NCBI RefSeq assembly: GCF_900113115.1
Contig: NZ_FOOF01000013.1
Coordinates: forward strand, 1 to 64,000
Length of the DNA stretch: 64,000 nucleotides
Reading direction: 5' to 3'
Origin: Duganella sp. CF458
Lineage (GTDB): Bacteria > Pseudomonadota > Gammaproteobacteria > Burkholderiales > Burkholderiaceae_D
Position numbers and translations under genes: made by a program. Positions 17,127 to 25,973 of this stretch are shown piece by piece. The notes under the pieces were generated by a model. The model did not search any database. It saw nothing but the letters and a program-made list of their open reading frames with translations, and had not been told where the DNA came from. Every line of letters begins with the position of its first letter. The first letter of the stretch is position 1.

Positions 17127-17583
17127 AGTAGATCGACGATGCCGGAAGCGGCTGCTGCGGCGGCGCTCCGCGCGCGGCGGCACCCTCCCCGCGCTGCAGG
17201 ACGACGGTCAGGGTGGAAGGCAAGTCAAAGCCGGCACCAGTCTGTTTGTCGACAATCTGGCCGGCCCCGAGCGTGAAGATGATGTTGCCCCACTTGGAGG
17301 CATTCTGGCGCGCTTCGATCTGGTCATACGCCCACACATCTTCGCGGCGGCAATCCACCACCAGCGGCTGGGTGCTCTTGTGCACCGTCACTCGCCCAGG
17401 GGAAGTAACGAACCAGCGCCCCCTGTCATTGGAGAGCACACAGCCGATGGCAGACACTTGCTGGTGATCCAGCACGGTCTGCACCAGCACCGACTGTTCG
17501 GTCGAATCGAATAAAGTGGCGCAGCCAACCAACGCCGCTGCGCACAGCGCAGCGGTCGAAAGTCGACTCAGCCTGGATGGCAT
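17125..17583 (-). CDS. Small putative lipoprotein of unknown function
   Basis: A 152-aa protein with a lipoprotein signal peptide ending in the lipobox LVGC (Cys about residue 20). The mature part is predicted beta-rich and has two further cysteines (AIGCVLS and VVDCRRED) that could form a disulfide. Its C-terminal 20 residues are Ala/Pro/Gln-rich. The start at 17583 is chosen because it opens the signal peptide; the longer frame overlaps the upstream gene. It lies 10 nt after the 115-aa gene on the same strand, probably co-transcribed. The family is not recognised. Confidence 0.75.
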   Translation of the reverse strand: MPSRLSRLSTAALCAAALVGCATLFDSTEQSVLVQTVLDHQQVSAIGCVLSNDRGRWFVTSPGRVTVHKSTQPLVVDCRREDVWAYDQIEARQNASKWGNIIFTLGAGQIVDKQTGAGFDLPSTLTVVLQRGEGAAARGAPPQQPLPASSIY

Positions 17584-17593
17584 GTAGTCGGGC

Positions 17594-17941
17594 TCAGTCG
17601 GCCGACTGGCCTCGTTTCTGACGCAGCCCCTGGATGACGTGCATGATGTCGTCCATGCTGTTCGCACCGATACCCTGGAACGCGTCGAGGACTTCGTTCA
17701 GGACTTCGTTACGCACTTCGGCGTCAGCAGCCCCAATGGCTTGTGGACGCTGGGACGCTGCGCGTGCAGTGGCTTCGCGGGCAGACTTGCGGCCGCTAGG
17801 CGATTTGCCGTGTTCCAGTGCCGCTTGCCAGATCAGCCAACGACGTTGTGTCTCATAAACCAGATACTCTTCTGGCTTGTCTTCGCGCCGACGGACGATT
17901 TGGCCGTCCTTCTGCGCCCATGCTTCGAATGCAGATCGCAT
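17594..17941 (-). CDS. Hypothetical small basic protein
   Basis: A 115-aa soluble protein. The N-terminal part (AFEAWAQKDGQIVRRR, YLVYETQRRWLIWQAALEH) resembles short FEAWA/WQAA-type proteins that I associate with Burkholderiales phage and accessory regions. The middle is Ala/Arg-rich and low in complexity and the C-terminus is an amphipathic helix. No catalytic motif is seen. The start at 17941 is the only reasonable ATG. The phage-like resemblance is from memory of the pattern and no other phage gene is nearby. Confidence 0.6.
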   Translation of the reverse strand: MRSAFEAWAQKDGQIVRRREDKPEEYLVYETQRRWLIWQAALEHGKSPSGRKSAREATARAASQRPQAIGAADAEVRNEVLNEVLDAFQGIGANSMDDIMHVIQGLRQKRGQSAD

Positions 17942-18304
17942 GTGTATTCCTTTAGTTTGCAGTGCCCGTTAAATCGGAATTAGTTTCCCTATATTACCAC
18001 TTATTAACGCAGGACAACATCAAAATCCGTTGTAAATAAGCAAAATCACCCAGCTTCGTGGAAACAACTTCGATACCAACCTTGTAAGTATATTGACATT
18101 TACGGTTGTTCATACCGTAATTTTAGTACCAATCTGATAACTTTGAAGCACTATTGGAAATTATTTTTACGCAGACACCTTTTTTGCGACAAGAAAGCAC
18201 AATTTGATGTCACCGTAGAATCATTGTTTGGCCCAAATACGACAGCTTCCCATAGCATAGTGAGTATTGATAAGATCTGCCCCCACGCAACTTGAAAGCC
18301 CGAC
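17942..18304. other. AT-rich intergenic region upstream of xthA
   Basis: A 363-nt gap with clearly lower GC than its surroundings. I see no gene in it. It holds a TTGACA with an inverted repeat (separate entry) and several A/T runs. A minus-strand open frame at 18151-18426 overlaps the start of xthA and has no coding character. Confidence 0.6.
18093..18123 (+). promoter_or_regulatory. Possible repressible promoter with inverted repeat
   Basis: A consensus TTGACA (18093-18098) is followed by TAATTT (18118-18123) at 19-nt spacing. Between them lies the perfect inverted repeat TTACGGT-N7-ACCGTAA (18100-18120). A palindrome filling the spacer of a promoter is a common operator arrangement. The nearest plus-strand gene is xthA, 182 nt downstream, which would give a long leader. 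Confidence 0.4.
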
Positions 18305-19069
18305 ATGAAATTAGCCACTTGGAATGTTAACTCATTGAACGTTCGCTTGCCGCACGTTACGAAATGGCTGGGTGAAAATCCGGTCGATGTGCTCTGCATC
18401 CAGGAAACCAAGCTCACGGACGACAAGTTTCCGGTCAGGGAAATCGAGGAAATGGGTTACCAGGTGGTGTTCAACGGCCAGAAAACCTACAACGGCGTGG
18501 CCATCCTGTCGCGCCATCCGATGCAAGACGTGGTCAAGAACAATCCGAAGTATCCGGACGAACAGCAGCGCATCCTGGCCGCGACCATCAACGGCATCCG
18601 CGTGGTGAACGCCTACGTGCCAAACGGCCAGGCGCTCGATTCGGACAAATACACCTACAAGCTGGGATGGATGGCCAGCTTCCGCGACTGGCTGGGCGAA
18701 GAGTTGGCCGGCAACCAGCACCTGGCCGTACTGGGCGACTACAACATCGTGCCGGACATACGCGACACGCACGATCCAGCGATGGAAGGCGACATCTTCT
18801 GCTCGGACAAGGAGCGCGCCGCGCTGCAGGCCTTGTTCGACCTCGGCCTGCACGACTCGTTCCGCCTGTTCGAACAGCCGGAAAAGACTTTCTCGTGGTG
18901 GGACTACCGCATGCTGGGCTTCCAGAAGAACAAGGGCCTGCGCATCGACCACGTGCTGCTGTCGGCGCCATTGAAAGAACGCTGCCTGTCCTGCGTGATC
19001 GACCGTGCGCCGCGCAAATGGCAGCAACCTTCCGATCACGCGCCGGTCATCGCCACCCTGGGTACTTAA
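18305..19069 (+). CDS. xthA: Exodeoxyribonuclease III
   Basis: Mg-dependent exonuclease/AP endonuclease of the EEP (ExoIII) family, 254 aa, acting in base excision repair. Family motifs are in order: LATWNVNSLNVRLPH, CIQETKL (metal-ligand Glu), GDYNIVPDIRDTHDP (active-site Asp/Asn), DYRMLGFQKNKGLRIDHVL and SDHAPV (catalytic His). Length is standard. The stop overlaps the stop of the convergent GGDEF-EAL gene by two bases. Expression could come from the promoter-like sequence in the AT-rich gap upstream. Confidence 0.95.
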   Translation: MKLATWNVNSLNVRLPHVTKWLGENPVDVLCIQETKLTDDKFPVREIEEMGYQVVFNGQKTYNGVAILSRHPMQDVVKNNPKYPDEQQRILAATINGIRVVNAYVPNGQALDSDKYTYKLGWMASFRDWLGEELAGNQHLAVLGDYNIVPDIRDTHDPAMEGDIFCSDKERAALQALFDLGLHDSFRLFEQPEKTFSWWDYRMLGFQKNKGLRIDHVLLSAPLKERCLSCVIDRAPRKWQQPSDHAPVIATLGT

Positions 19070-22000
19070 GCCGCCTGTCGTTCCATCAGGAGCTGGGCGC
19101 GCACGCCCAGCACAGGTTTCGAGAACAGGTAGCCCTGGGCGAAAGTACAGCCATGCTCGCGCAATAGCTGGAACTGCCCTTCCGTCTCCACGCCTTCCGC
19201 CACCACCGACAGCTGCAGGCTGTCCGACAGCGCGATGATCGCGGCCACGATGGCGCGGTCTTCCGCGCTTTCTTCCAGGTCCTTGATGAAGGCGCGATCG
19301 ATCTTGATCTTGCGTACTGGGAAGCGCTTCAGGTAAGCCAGCGAGGAATATCCGGTGCCGAAGTCGTCGATCGACAGGCGGATGCCCATCGCATTGATCT
19401 GGCCCAGGATCTCCAGCGTCTGTTCGCCATGCTGCATCAGGGCCGTTTCCGTGATCTCGAATTCAATCAGGGCCGGATCGATGCCCGTCTCGTCCAGCGT
19501 ACGGCGGATCGAATCGACCAGGCCGCGATGCATGAACTGGCGCGCCGACAGGTTGATTGCCATCGGCACCGGCGCCATGCCCTGGCGCTGCCACTCCATG
19601 CTTTGTTCGCAGGCGCGGCGCAGCACCCATTCGCCGATCGGCACGATCAGGCCGTTCTCTTCGATCAGCGGAATGAACTGGTCCGGCATCACCAGGCCGG
19701 CAGCCGGGCGGCGCCAGCGCAGCAGCACTTCCAGCGTGGCCAGGCGGCGCGTGGCGATATCCATGATCGGCTGGTAGTGCAATTCGAACTGGCCAAGCTG
19801 CAGCGCCGAACGCAGGGCGCTCTCCATTTCGAAATGCATGGCCGCCGCCATGTTCATCTCTTCGTTGAAATATTGGTAGTTGTTGCGTCCGGAAGCCTTG
19901 GCATGGTACATGGCAGCATCGGCATTGCGCATCAGCGTGGCGACGTCGCTGCCGTCGTCGGGATAAGTGCAGATGCCGATCGACGGCGTGATGTGCAGCA
20001 GGCGCCCTTCCAGCGGAATGGGCTCGGACAGCAAGTCGATGATCTTTTGCGCGACGTGGCTCGATTCGTCCGTGGAGTGAATGCCGGGCAGCAGCACCAC
20101 GAACTCGTCGCCGCCAAGGCGTGCCACGGTATCGCTGGCGCGCACCGCGCCTACCAGGCGCGCCGCCACTTCCTTCAACAAGGCGTCGCCGGTCATGTGG
20201 CCCAGCGAATCGTTGATGGTCTTGAAGCGGTCGAGGTCGATGAACATGACGGCCAGGCGGCGCTCCGAACGCTGGGCCGCCAGCATGGCGCGATCCAGGC
20301 GGTCCGCCAGGAGCGCGCGGTTGGGCAGGCCGGTCAGGCTGTCATGGTAAGCCATGTGGTGTACCCGGGCTTCGGCCTGGCGGCGCTCGACGATCTCCGC
20401 CTGCAGCTGCGCATTGGCGCCGGCCAGTTCAGCCGTGCGTTCCAGCACCCGCACCTCCAGCTCGTCGCGCGCGCGGCGCACAGCTTCGGTGGCCTCGCGG
20501 CGCGAGGTTACGTCGTCGATCAGCCATACCGAGCGGCCTTTCGGATCGGCCATATCGAAGGGGCGCCCCGACAGGCGTGCCCAGAAGCTGCTGCCGTCCT
20601 TACGCACAAGCTGGTACTCGTAAGAACTGGCATGACCGGCCAAAAAGTCCTTTTCCGTCGCCTTGCGCGCCACGTCCCATCCTGCCAGGTCGGGGTAGAA
20701 GGTTTGCACGCTGACGCCGGCCATCTCGCCCGGCCCGTAACCGAACAGCTCTTCCATCTTGGCGTTGCAGCGCAGGTTGCGGCCCTTCTCGCAAACGGAA
20801 ATGCCCATCACGGCACTGTCCAGGATCGCCTGGTTTTCCAATAGCGCGTTACGCAGCGATTCTTCGTCATGCTTTTGCGCCGTGCGGTCTTCAATGATCC
20901 AGATCGTGCCCTGGGTCGGATCTTCCGGGTTGACCACATAGCCGATCAACTGGGCCCAGAAGTCGCTTCCGTCCTTGCGGCGCATCGGCGTTTCGGAGTG
21001 GAAGTGCTTGCCTTGGCTAAGCAGCGGACCGGCAATCGAGCCGACGCGGTGATAGGTTTCGTCGTCCGGATAGATGGCGCGGCCCGGCATGCCCAGCGCC
21101 TCGTCGCCCTGGTAGCCGAACATGTCGGCAAAGCCACGGTTGTAGCGCGTGATCAGGCGATTCTTGGTGAACAGGATACTGATCGAGGCATTGGTCATGA
21201 TGGCCTCGACTTCCATCTGGGTCTGGCGCGACAAGGTCACGTCCTCCAGGATCCAGATCGTGCCGCCCGCGTTATGTTCCTGGTCCACCGCCTGGGCGCG
21301 CACGCGGCACCAGATGATCGTGCCGTCCTTGCGCATCAGCTCGCACTCACGCAGTTCGAATAGCTGGCCGGCGGCGAGCAAGGGGCCCGCCTGCAAGCCG
21401 AAAGCCGAATGCTGGTCCACGTTTTCAAACAGCTGCGACGCGTGACGGCCGCGCAGTTCTTCCAGCGTATAGCCGAACATTTCAGCCATGCGCGGATTGA
21501 CCGTCAGGATTTCCTGGTTCTTGGTAAACAGGATGCCCACCGACGCGTTGTCCAGGATCGCCTTCTGCTCCAACAGCAGTCGCCCCATCGCTTCGTTCGC
21601 CACGCGCTGTTCGTTGATGTCTTCCAGAATGAAGACGGTGCCTTCGCGAGCATCGCTCGGGTCAAGCGCGCGGCCATTCGAGCGGCACCAGAACAGGCTG
21701 CCATCGCGGCGGCGCAATTGCAGTTCCAGCGTCAGCGGCGTGCCTTTCGCCAGCATCGGGAAGAATTCGGCGCGGATGCGCAGCGCCTCTTCCGGTGTCG
21801 GGTACAGGATATCGCTCGGCGCGCCTTCCAGCTCCTGGCGTGAATAGCCGAACATTTCAGCCGCGCGCATATTGCATTCGACGACGTAGCCGTTCTTGGC
21901 GAGGATGATGCCGACCGCCGCATTTTCCAGGATGGCCTGCTGTTCCAGCATGGCCTTGCGCAGGGCGCGCTGATCGCGCTGGGCGCTGCTGATGTCATTG

Positions 22001-22362
22001 AAGATGATGGTGGCGCCGCCATCGAGTCCGCCCGGCAGCGCCTTGACGGTCAGTTGTACGGCGATGTAATTGCCGCTGGCGTTGACCAGCACACTGTCCC
22101 ATTTCGGCGCGGTGCGCGGTGCCATATTCGGCAAGGCTGCCGATACCACCAGCGCGGCGTTCAACTGCGCATTCGCCTCGGCGCGGACATGGCGGGCGCA
22201 CATTTCCACCACGTTGCGGCCGCGCGGGTCGGACTGCAGCAAGGCGTCGAATTCGGAGTTGGAAGCGAACACCAAGCCGTCGGCATCGCATGCGCAGGCT
22301 GGCATTCCGACCAACTGCAAGGCATTGGCCACAACTTCAACATTGCTCGAAACAGAATTCAT
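19066..22362 (-). CDS. Five-PAS GGDEF-EAL cyclic-di-GMP protein
   Basis: A 1098-aa cytoplasmic sensor of c-di-GMP turnover. About five PAS/PAC units follow one another at roughly residues 10-125, 135-255, 260-380, 385-505 and 510-625; the last four share the motif LENAA/LDNAS-V-GI...N and end in W-EDI/V-type strands. A coiled coil (about 635-665) leads to a GGDEF domain with intact LGGDEF and an RASD I-site five residues before it. The EAL domain has EVLLRW, NLSARQF, EITETALM, DDFGTGYSSLAYLKR and AEGVETEGQ, so both activities may be intact. No membrane segment is seen. The signal is unknown; PAS domains may bind heme, flavin or small ligands. Confidence 0.93.
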   Translation of the reverse strand: MNSVSSNVEVVANALQLVGMPACACDADGLVFASNSEFDALLQSDPRGRNVVEMCARHVRAEANAQLNAALVVSAALPNMAPRTAPKWDSVLVNASGNYIAVQLTVKALPGGLDGGATIIFNDISSAQRDQRALRKAMLEQQAILENAAVGIILAKNGYVVECNMRAAEMFGYSRQELEGAPSDILYPTPEEALRIRAEFFPMLAKGTPLTLELQLRRRDGSLFWCRSNGRALDPSDAREGTVFILEDINEQRVANEAMGRLLLEQKAILDNASVGILFTKNQEILTVNPRMAEMFGYTLEELRGRHASQLFENVDQHSAFGLQAGPLLAAGQLFELRECELMRKDGTIIWCRVRAQAVDQEHNAGGTIWILEDVTLSRQTQMEVEAIMTNASISILFTKNRLITRYNRGFADMFGYQGDEALGMPGRAIYPDDETYHRVGSIAGPLLSQGKHFHSETPMRRKDGSDFWAQLIGYVVNPEDPTQGTIWIIEDRTAQKHDEESLRNALLENQAILDSAVMGISVCEKGRNLRCNAKMEELFGYGPGEMAGVSVQTFYPDLAGWDVARKATEKDFLAGHASSYEYQLVRKDGSSFWARLSGRPFDMADPKGRSVWLIDDVTSRREATEAVRRARDELEVRVLERTAELAGANAQLQAEIVERRQAEARVHHMAYHDSLTGLPNRALLADRLDRAMLAAQRSERRLAVMFIDLDRFKTINDSLGHMTGDALLKEVAARLVGAVRASDTVARLGGDEFVVLLPGIHSTDESSHVAQKIIDLLSEPIPLEGRLLHITPSIGICTYPDDGSDVATLMRNADAAMYHAKASGRNNYQYFNEEMNMAAAMHFEMESALRSALQLGQFELHYQPIMDIATRRLATLEVLLRWRRPAAGLVMPDQFIPLIEENGLIVPIGEWVLRRACEQSMEWQRQGMAPVPMAINLSARQFMHRGLVDSIRRTLDETGIDPALIEFEITETALMQHGEQTLEILGQINAMGIRLSIDDFGTGYSSLAYLKRFPVRKIKIDRAFIKDLEESAEDRAIVAAIIALSDSLQLSVVAEGVETEGQFQLLREHGCTFAQGYLFSKPVLGVRAQLLMERQAA

Positions 22363-22452
22363 GTACGCCTGGACTCCGGGGGTATCCAGCCGATCATAGC
22401 GTACAAAACTGGCGTGTCAAAGGAAAGGCCGGGTTTGCTGACATTGTTACAA

Positions 22453-22470
22453 CAAAAACATGTGTTTTTG
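22453..22470. promoter_or_regulatory. Perfect 18-bp palindrome in a divergent intergenic region
   Basis: CAAAAACATGTGTTTTTG is a perfect inverted repeat (8-bp arms, TG centre) in the 246-nt gap between the GGDEF-EAL gene (minus) and vgrG (plus). It lacks a T tract in the form of a terminator and looks more like a dimeric operator. The binding protein is unknown. Confidence 0.4.
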
Positions 22471-22608
22471 CCGCTACGCAGCATCAATCCCCTCTTTCAA
22501 CTGTGCGTTGGCCCTCGGCGCAATTTGATATTCTTCGCAACTTTGTAAATTTGATAAGCGCGCGAGACGCATTTGTCACAACCGGATAATTGATAGGAGC
22601 TGCCCCGA

Positions 22609-25128
22609 ATGTCGTTTGGTCCATTGGATGGCAAGACCGCACTCGCTTCGCCACCGTTAAGCAAGGCCGCGAGCGCGTCCGCGCTGGTCGGCAAACTGGC
22701 CGATACCGCAGTACCCACCGCAGTCGAACTGGCAACCCATGACAAGCTGCCGCCCGCAGCCGCGCAGCTGGCGCAAACCGCGCTCAGCGCCGGCATCGGC
22801 GCAGCCGTCGGCAGCGAAGCACCGGCCACCGCACTTGCACAAGATACTTCCACGCTGGCGGCAACTGGCTTGGCCGAAATAAGCGCGGCAGGCCGGGAGG
22901 CCGCGCCCGCTCCTGTGCAAACCGCCGCCAAGGCATTGCAGATCGAAGAGCACCCGCTGGCCGGCCTGGCCATCACTGACTTCATGGCGCCCGCACCGGA
23001 ATATGCGCCGGCCGTCATGAAGCCGCAGTTGGCGGCACTGCAGCAGGTCGTGGACGGTGGCCCCTTTGCCGCATTCCACGAGGGCAGCCGCCTGTTGCGC
23101 TTTTATTCGCCGCTGGAAGGCAACAACGCCCTGCTGGTCGAGACAATCCAGGGCGAAGCCCGGATGTCGTCGCCTTACCTGTTTACCCTGAGCCTGCTCT
23201 CCAAGAGTTCCAGCATTGACCTGCAAGACCTGCTGGGCAAGAACGTCAGTGTTGGTGTGCGCCTGGCCGACGGCAGCGAGCATTTCGTCAACGGCTACGT
23301 CAACGTATTCGGCTTCACCCGCTCGGACGGAGGTTTCGCCTTCTACCACGCCGAAATCGTTCCGTGGCTGGCTTTCCTGCAGCGCCGCACCAACTCGCGC
23401 ATCTTCCAGGACTTGAGCGTTGTGGACGTGCTGACACAGATCTTCAGCTCCGAATACGGCAGCCTGGCGGCGTACGAATTCAGGACTGCCAAGACCTACC
23501 TGCCGGAGAACTACATCGTCCAGTACGACGAGACCGACGAACACTTCGTCAGCCGCCTGATGGAGAAATACGGCCTGTTCTACTACTTCGAACACAGCGA
23601 AGAAGGCCACGTCATGGTGATCAGCGACGACTCGCGCGACAGCACCTTCTGTCCGCCGCAGTCGGCACACGCCGAGATCGAATTCAATGGCGGCAACCGC
23701 TGGCATGACCGCGATGCCATCACTGCCTTCACCGCCCGGCGCGTTCTGCAGCCAACCAAGATCGCGCTCAACACCTTCGATTTCAAATCGCCCAACACGG
23801 TGCAATACGTGGAGCTGCCGACCGCTTCACGCCAGGGCGATGTGCCGACGCTCGAGGTCTACGACGGCAACCCTGCGTTCTCCTACAAGGACCGCGACAG
23901 CGGCGAGCGCGAAGCCCAACTACGCATGGAGGCAATGGAATGGCAGGCCAAGCTGTTTGCCGGCGAATCCGACTGCCGCGGCCTGGCGCCGGGCCACAGC
24001 TTCAAGCTGCTTGGCCACCACTGGTTTGACGTGACCGACGAAAAGGACAACGACTTCCTGGTCATTGGCGTGCAGCTCGATTGCCGCAATAACTTCTTCG
24101 CCAGCGACCAGGAGGACGTCTACCGCAACACCTTCACCGCGATCCGGCGCAAGATCCCCTACCGCCCCGTGCGCGGGCATCGCTCGCCGCGCATGCCCGG
24201 CCCGCAGACTGCCAGCGTGGTCGGCCCAAAGGGACAGGAAATCCACACCGACCAGTATGGCCGCATCAAGGTGCAGTTCCATTGGGACCGCTATGGCCGC
24301 CGCGACGAAGCCAGCTCCTGCTGGATTCGCGTCTCGCAACCGTGGGCCGGCAAGGGCTGGGGCACCGTTTCCATTCCGCGCATCGGACAGGAAGTGCTGA
24401 TCGACTACCTGGAAGGCGATCCTGACCGCCCGGTGTGTACCGGGCGCCTGTTCAACGCGGACCAGCCGGCGCCTTATGCCTTGCCTGCCGGCGCCCACAT
24501 GATGGGCTTCAAGAGCCGTTCCACCCCGGGCGGCGGCGGCTTCAGCGAGATGGTGATCCACGATTCCAAGGGGTCGGAGCTGATCAACATCCACGCGCAG
24601 AAGGACATGCTCACGACAGTGCAGAATGCGCACGCAACGACGGTCAACGGCCCGCACCAGACCAACACGGTAAGCCAGGGCTACCAGCGCAACACGGTCA
24701 AGCAGCAGATCGAAATAGTGTCGGAGACATCCTATATCGACCTGCTGGCCAAGCGGAACATCGCGCTGACCGCGGAAACCGAACATATCGCCCTCACCGC
24801 CAAAAAGCACGTCGAAGTAGTGGCGGAGACCGAACACATCGGCGCCACCGCGAAAAAATTCGTGGAGCTGAAAGCCGAAACCGAGCATATCGGCGCGACG
24901 GCGAAAAAACACGTCATGCTCAAGGCCGAAACCGAGCATGTGGAAGTGGGCGCAAGCAAATTCGTCGACATCAAATCCGACACCCAGCATATCCACCTGA
25001 CGGCCAACACCGACATAACGCTGCAAGTGGGCGCAAGCAAGATCGAACTGCGCGCCGACGGCACCATCACCATTTCGGGCAAACACATCGACATCATCGG
25101 CAGCGACCGTATCGACCTGAATAAGTAG
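22609..25128 (+). CDS. vgrG: Type VI secretion spike protein VgrG with N-terminal extension
   Basis: VgrG forms the trimeric tip of the T6SS tube and carries effectors, 839 aa. The gp27-like part starts at about residue 156 (FHEGSRLLRFYSPLEG) and the gp5-like OB region is at about 520-620 (GPQTASVVGPKGQEIHTD, GRIKVQFHWDR, WIRVSQPWAGKGWG, PRIGQEVLIDYLEGDPDRP). The C-terminal needle contains five 17-residue repeats (separate entry). The first 155 residues are an Ala-rich, probably helical extension not usual for VgrG, which normally begins within 30 residues of the gp27 start. A GGAG lies just upstream of the ATG. No T6SS sheath, baseplate or ClpV gene is near, so this is an orphan cargo locus. 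Confidence 0.93.
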   Translation: MSFGPLDGKTALASPPLSKAASASALVGKLADTAVPTAVELATHDKLPPAAAQLAQTALSAGIGAAVGSEAPATALAQDTSTLAATGLAEISAAGREAAPAPVQTAAKALQIEEHPLAGLAITDFMAPAPEYAPAVMKPQLAALQQVVDGGPFAAFHEGSRLLRFYSPLEGNNALLVETIQGEARMSSPYLFTLSLLSKSSSIDLQDLLGKNVSVGVRLADGSEHFVNGYVNVFGFTRSDGGFAFYHAEIVPWLAFLQRRTNSRIFQDLSVVDVLTQIFSSEYGSLAAYEFRTAKTYLPENYIVQYDETDEHFVSRLMEKYGLFYYFEHSEEGHVMVISDDSRDSTFCPPQSAHAEIEFNGGNRWHDRDAITAFTARRVLQPTKIALNTFDFKSPNTVQYVELPTASRQGDVPTLEVYDGNPAFSYKDRDSGEREAQLRMEAMEWQAKLFAGESDCRGLAPGHSFKLLGHHWFDVTDEKDNDFLVIGVQLDCRNNFFASDQEDVYRNTFTAIRRKIPYRPVRGHRSPRMPGPQTASVVGPKGQEIHTDQYGRIKVQFHWDRYGRRDEASSCWIRVSQPWAGKGWGTVSIPRIGQEVLIDYLEGDPDRPVCTGRLFNADQPAPYALPAGAHMMGFKSRSTPGGGGFSEMVIHDSKGSELINIHAQKDMLTTVQNAHATTVNGPHQTNTVSQGYQRNTVKQQIEIVSETSYIDLLAKRNIALTAETEHIALTAKKHVEVVAETEHIGATAKKFVELKAETEHIGATAKKHVMLKAETEHVEVGASKFVDIKSDTQHIHLTANTDITLQVGASKIELRADGTITISGKHIDIIGSDRIDLNK
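24772..25026 (+). repeat. 51-bp tandem repeats in the vgrG needle region
   Basis: Five in-frame units of 51 bp (starts 24772, 24823, 24874, 24925, 24976) encode 17-residue repeats of the type AETEHIGATAKKFVELK. Units 1-4 keep AETEH; unit 5 is diverged (SDTQH). They should form beta-helical turns of the spike. Tandem DNA repeats of this kind can change copy number by slippage or recombination. Confidence 0.8.
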
Positions 25129-25140
25129 GAACCGACAACG

Positions 25141-25971
25141 ATGCAATACCACACCAATAGCGCAACCTTCGAGCTGCCGGCCCCGCTCAAAGACAAGTCC
25201 ATGCACATGTTCGTCGTGAGAGATGATGGGCCCAGCGAATTCAGCGTGGTCATCACCCACGCCGACGTGCCGCCGGAGGAAAGCCTGGCCGACTTCGGCG
25301 AGCGCCTGCAAAAGGAACTGGGCCGCGCCCTGCCGCGCTTTCAGCTACGAGGCCTGAAAGACTGCCAGGTCGGCGGTTCGCCGGCGATCGAACTGGCCTA
25401 TAGCTGGCGCAAGGAAGGCAATTTCATGCACCAGCGCCAGGCCATCGTGCTCGTCCAGGGAGCCGCGCCGGACACGCGCCAGGCCATGATGGTCGCCGCG
25501 ACCTGCCTGAATGCTTTCACCGACGAGTGGAATGCGGCATTCGATGGACTCCTCGCCAGCATGACGCTTCGCAATCCACTAAGTGTCGCAGCGGCCGCCC
25601 CAAGGCGTAAAGTGGTAGTCGCCACGCAGCCCTACACATTCGCCCTCTCCGCACGCCGGCGCAGCCTGCACGTCTTTGCCAACCAGGCCGAAGCCTGCCG
25701 CAAAACCGACCCGCGGGAAGTGGAGCTGGAAACCTGGGCCTTCTTCGACGCCGCAGGGAACCAGCTGCAACCTCACTTCACGGTACCCAATTCCTACGAT
25801 CCCGGCCTGCGCAACACCGGCATGTTCCAGCTCTCGCCCCATCCTAACCCTGATGCCACCAACCTGCTCGCCAATCTGCATCTGGCAAACATCTACGATC
25901 CGCCGATGGATATTCCTGCCCTGCCCCATCTGGCCGCAGTGCGCAACTTCCTCGAACAACAGGTAGGCTAG
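25141..25971 (+). CDS. DcrB/DUF1795 (Eag-like) T6SS chaperone with extra C-terminal domain
   Basis: A 276-aa protein. Residues 1 to about 145 match the DcrB/DUF1795 fold of EagR/EagT6-type adaptors (SATFELPAPLKDKSMHMFV, FSVVITHADVPPEESLADF, QRQAIVLVQG). Such adaptors shield the hydrophobic N-terminal segments of prePAAR effectors and load them on VgrG. The next gene is exactly such an effector, which supports the role. Typical Eag proteins end at about 150 residues; here a further 130 residues (about 150-276) follow that I do not recognise, with LETWAFFDAAGNQLQPHF and a C-terminal PHLAAVRNFLEQQ. It lies 12 nt after vgrG and 2 nt before the effector. Confidence 0.82.
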   Translation: MQYHTNSATFELPAPLKDKSMHMFVVRDDGPSEFSVVITHADVPPEESLADFGERLQKELGRALPRFQLRGLKDCQVGGSPAIELAYSWRKEGNFMHQRQAIVLVQGAAPDTRQAMMVAATCLNAFTDEWNAAFDGLLASMTLRNPLSVAAAAPRRKVVVATQPYTFALSARRRSLHVFANQAEACRKTDPREVELETWAFFDAAGNQLQPHFTVPNSYDPGLRNTGMFQLSPHPNPDATNLLANLHLANIYDPPMDIPALPHLAAVRNFLEQQVG

Positions 25972-25973
25972 CG

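Noticed and set aside
18151..18426. 91-aa minus-strand open frame before xthA
   Set aside because: It overlaps the xthA start, lacks a ribosome site and shows no coding bias.
24772..25026. Possible CRISPR array
   Set aside because: The 51-bp repeats are contiguous, in frame and code for protein repeats; there are no unique spacers.
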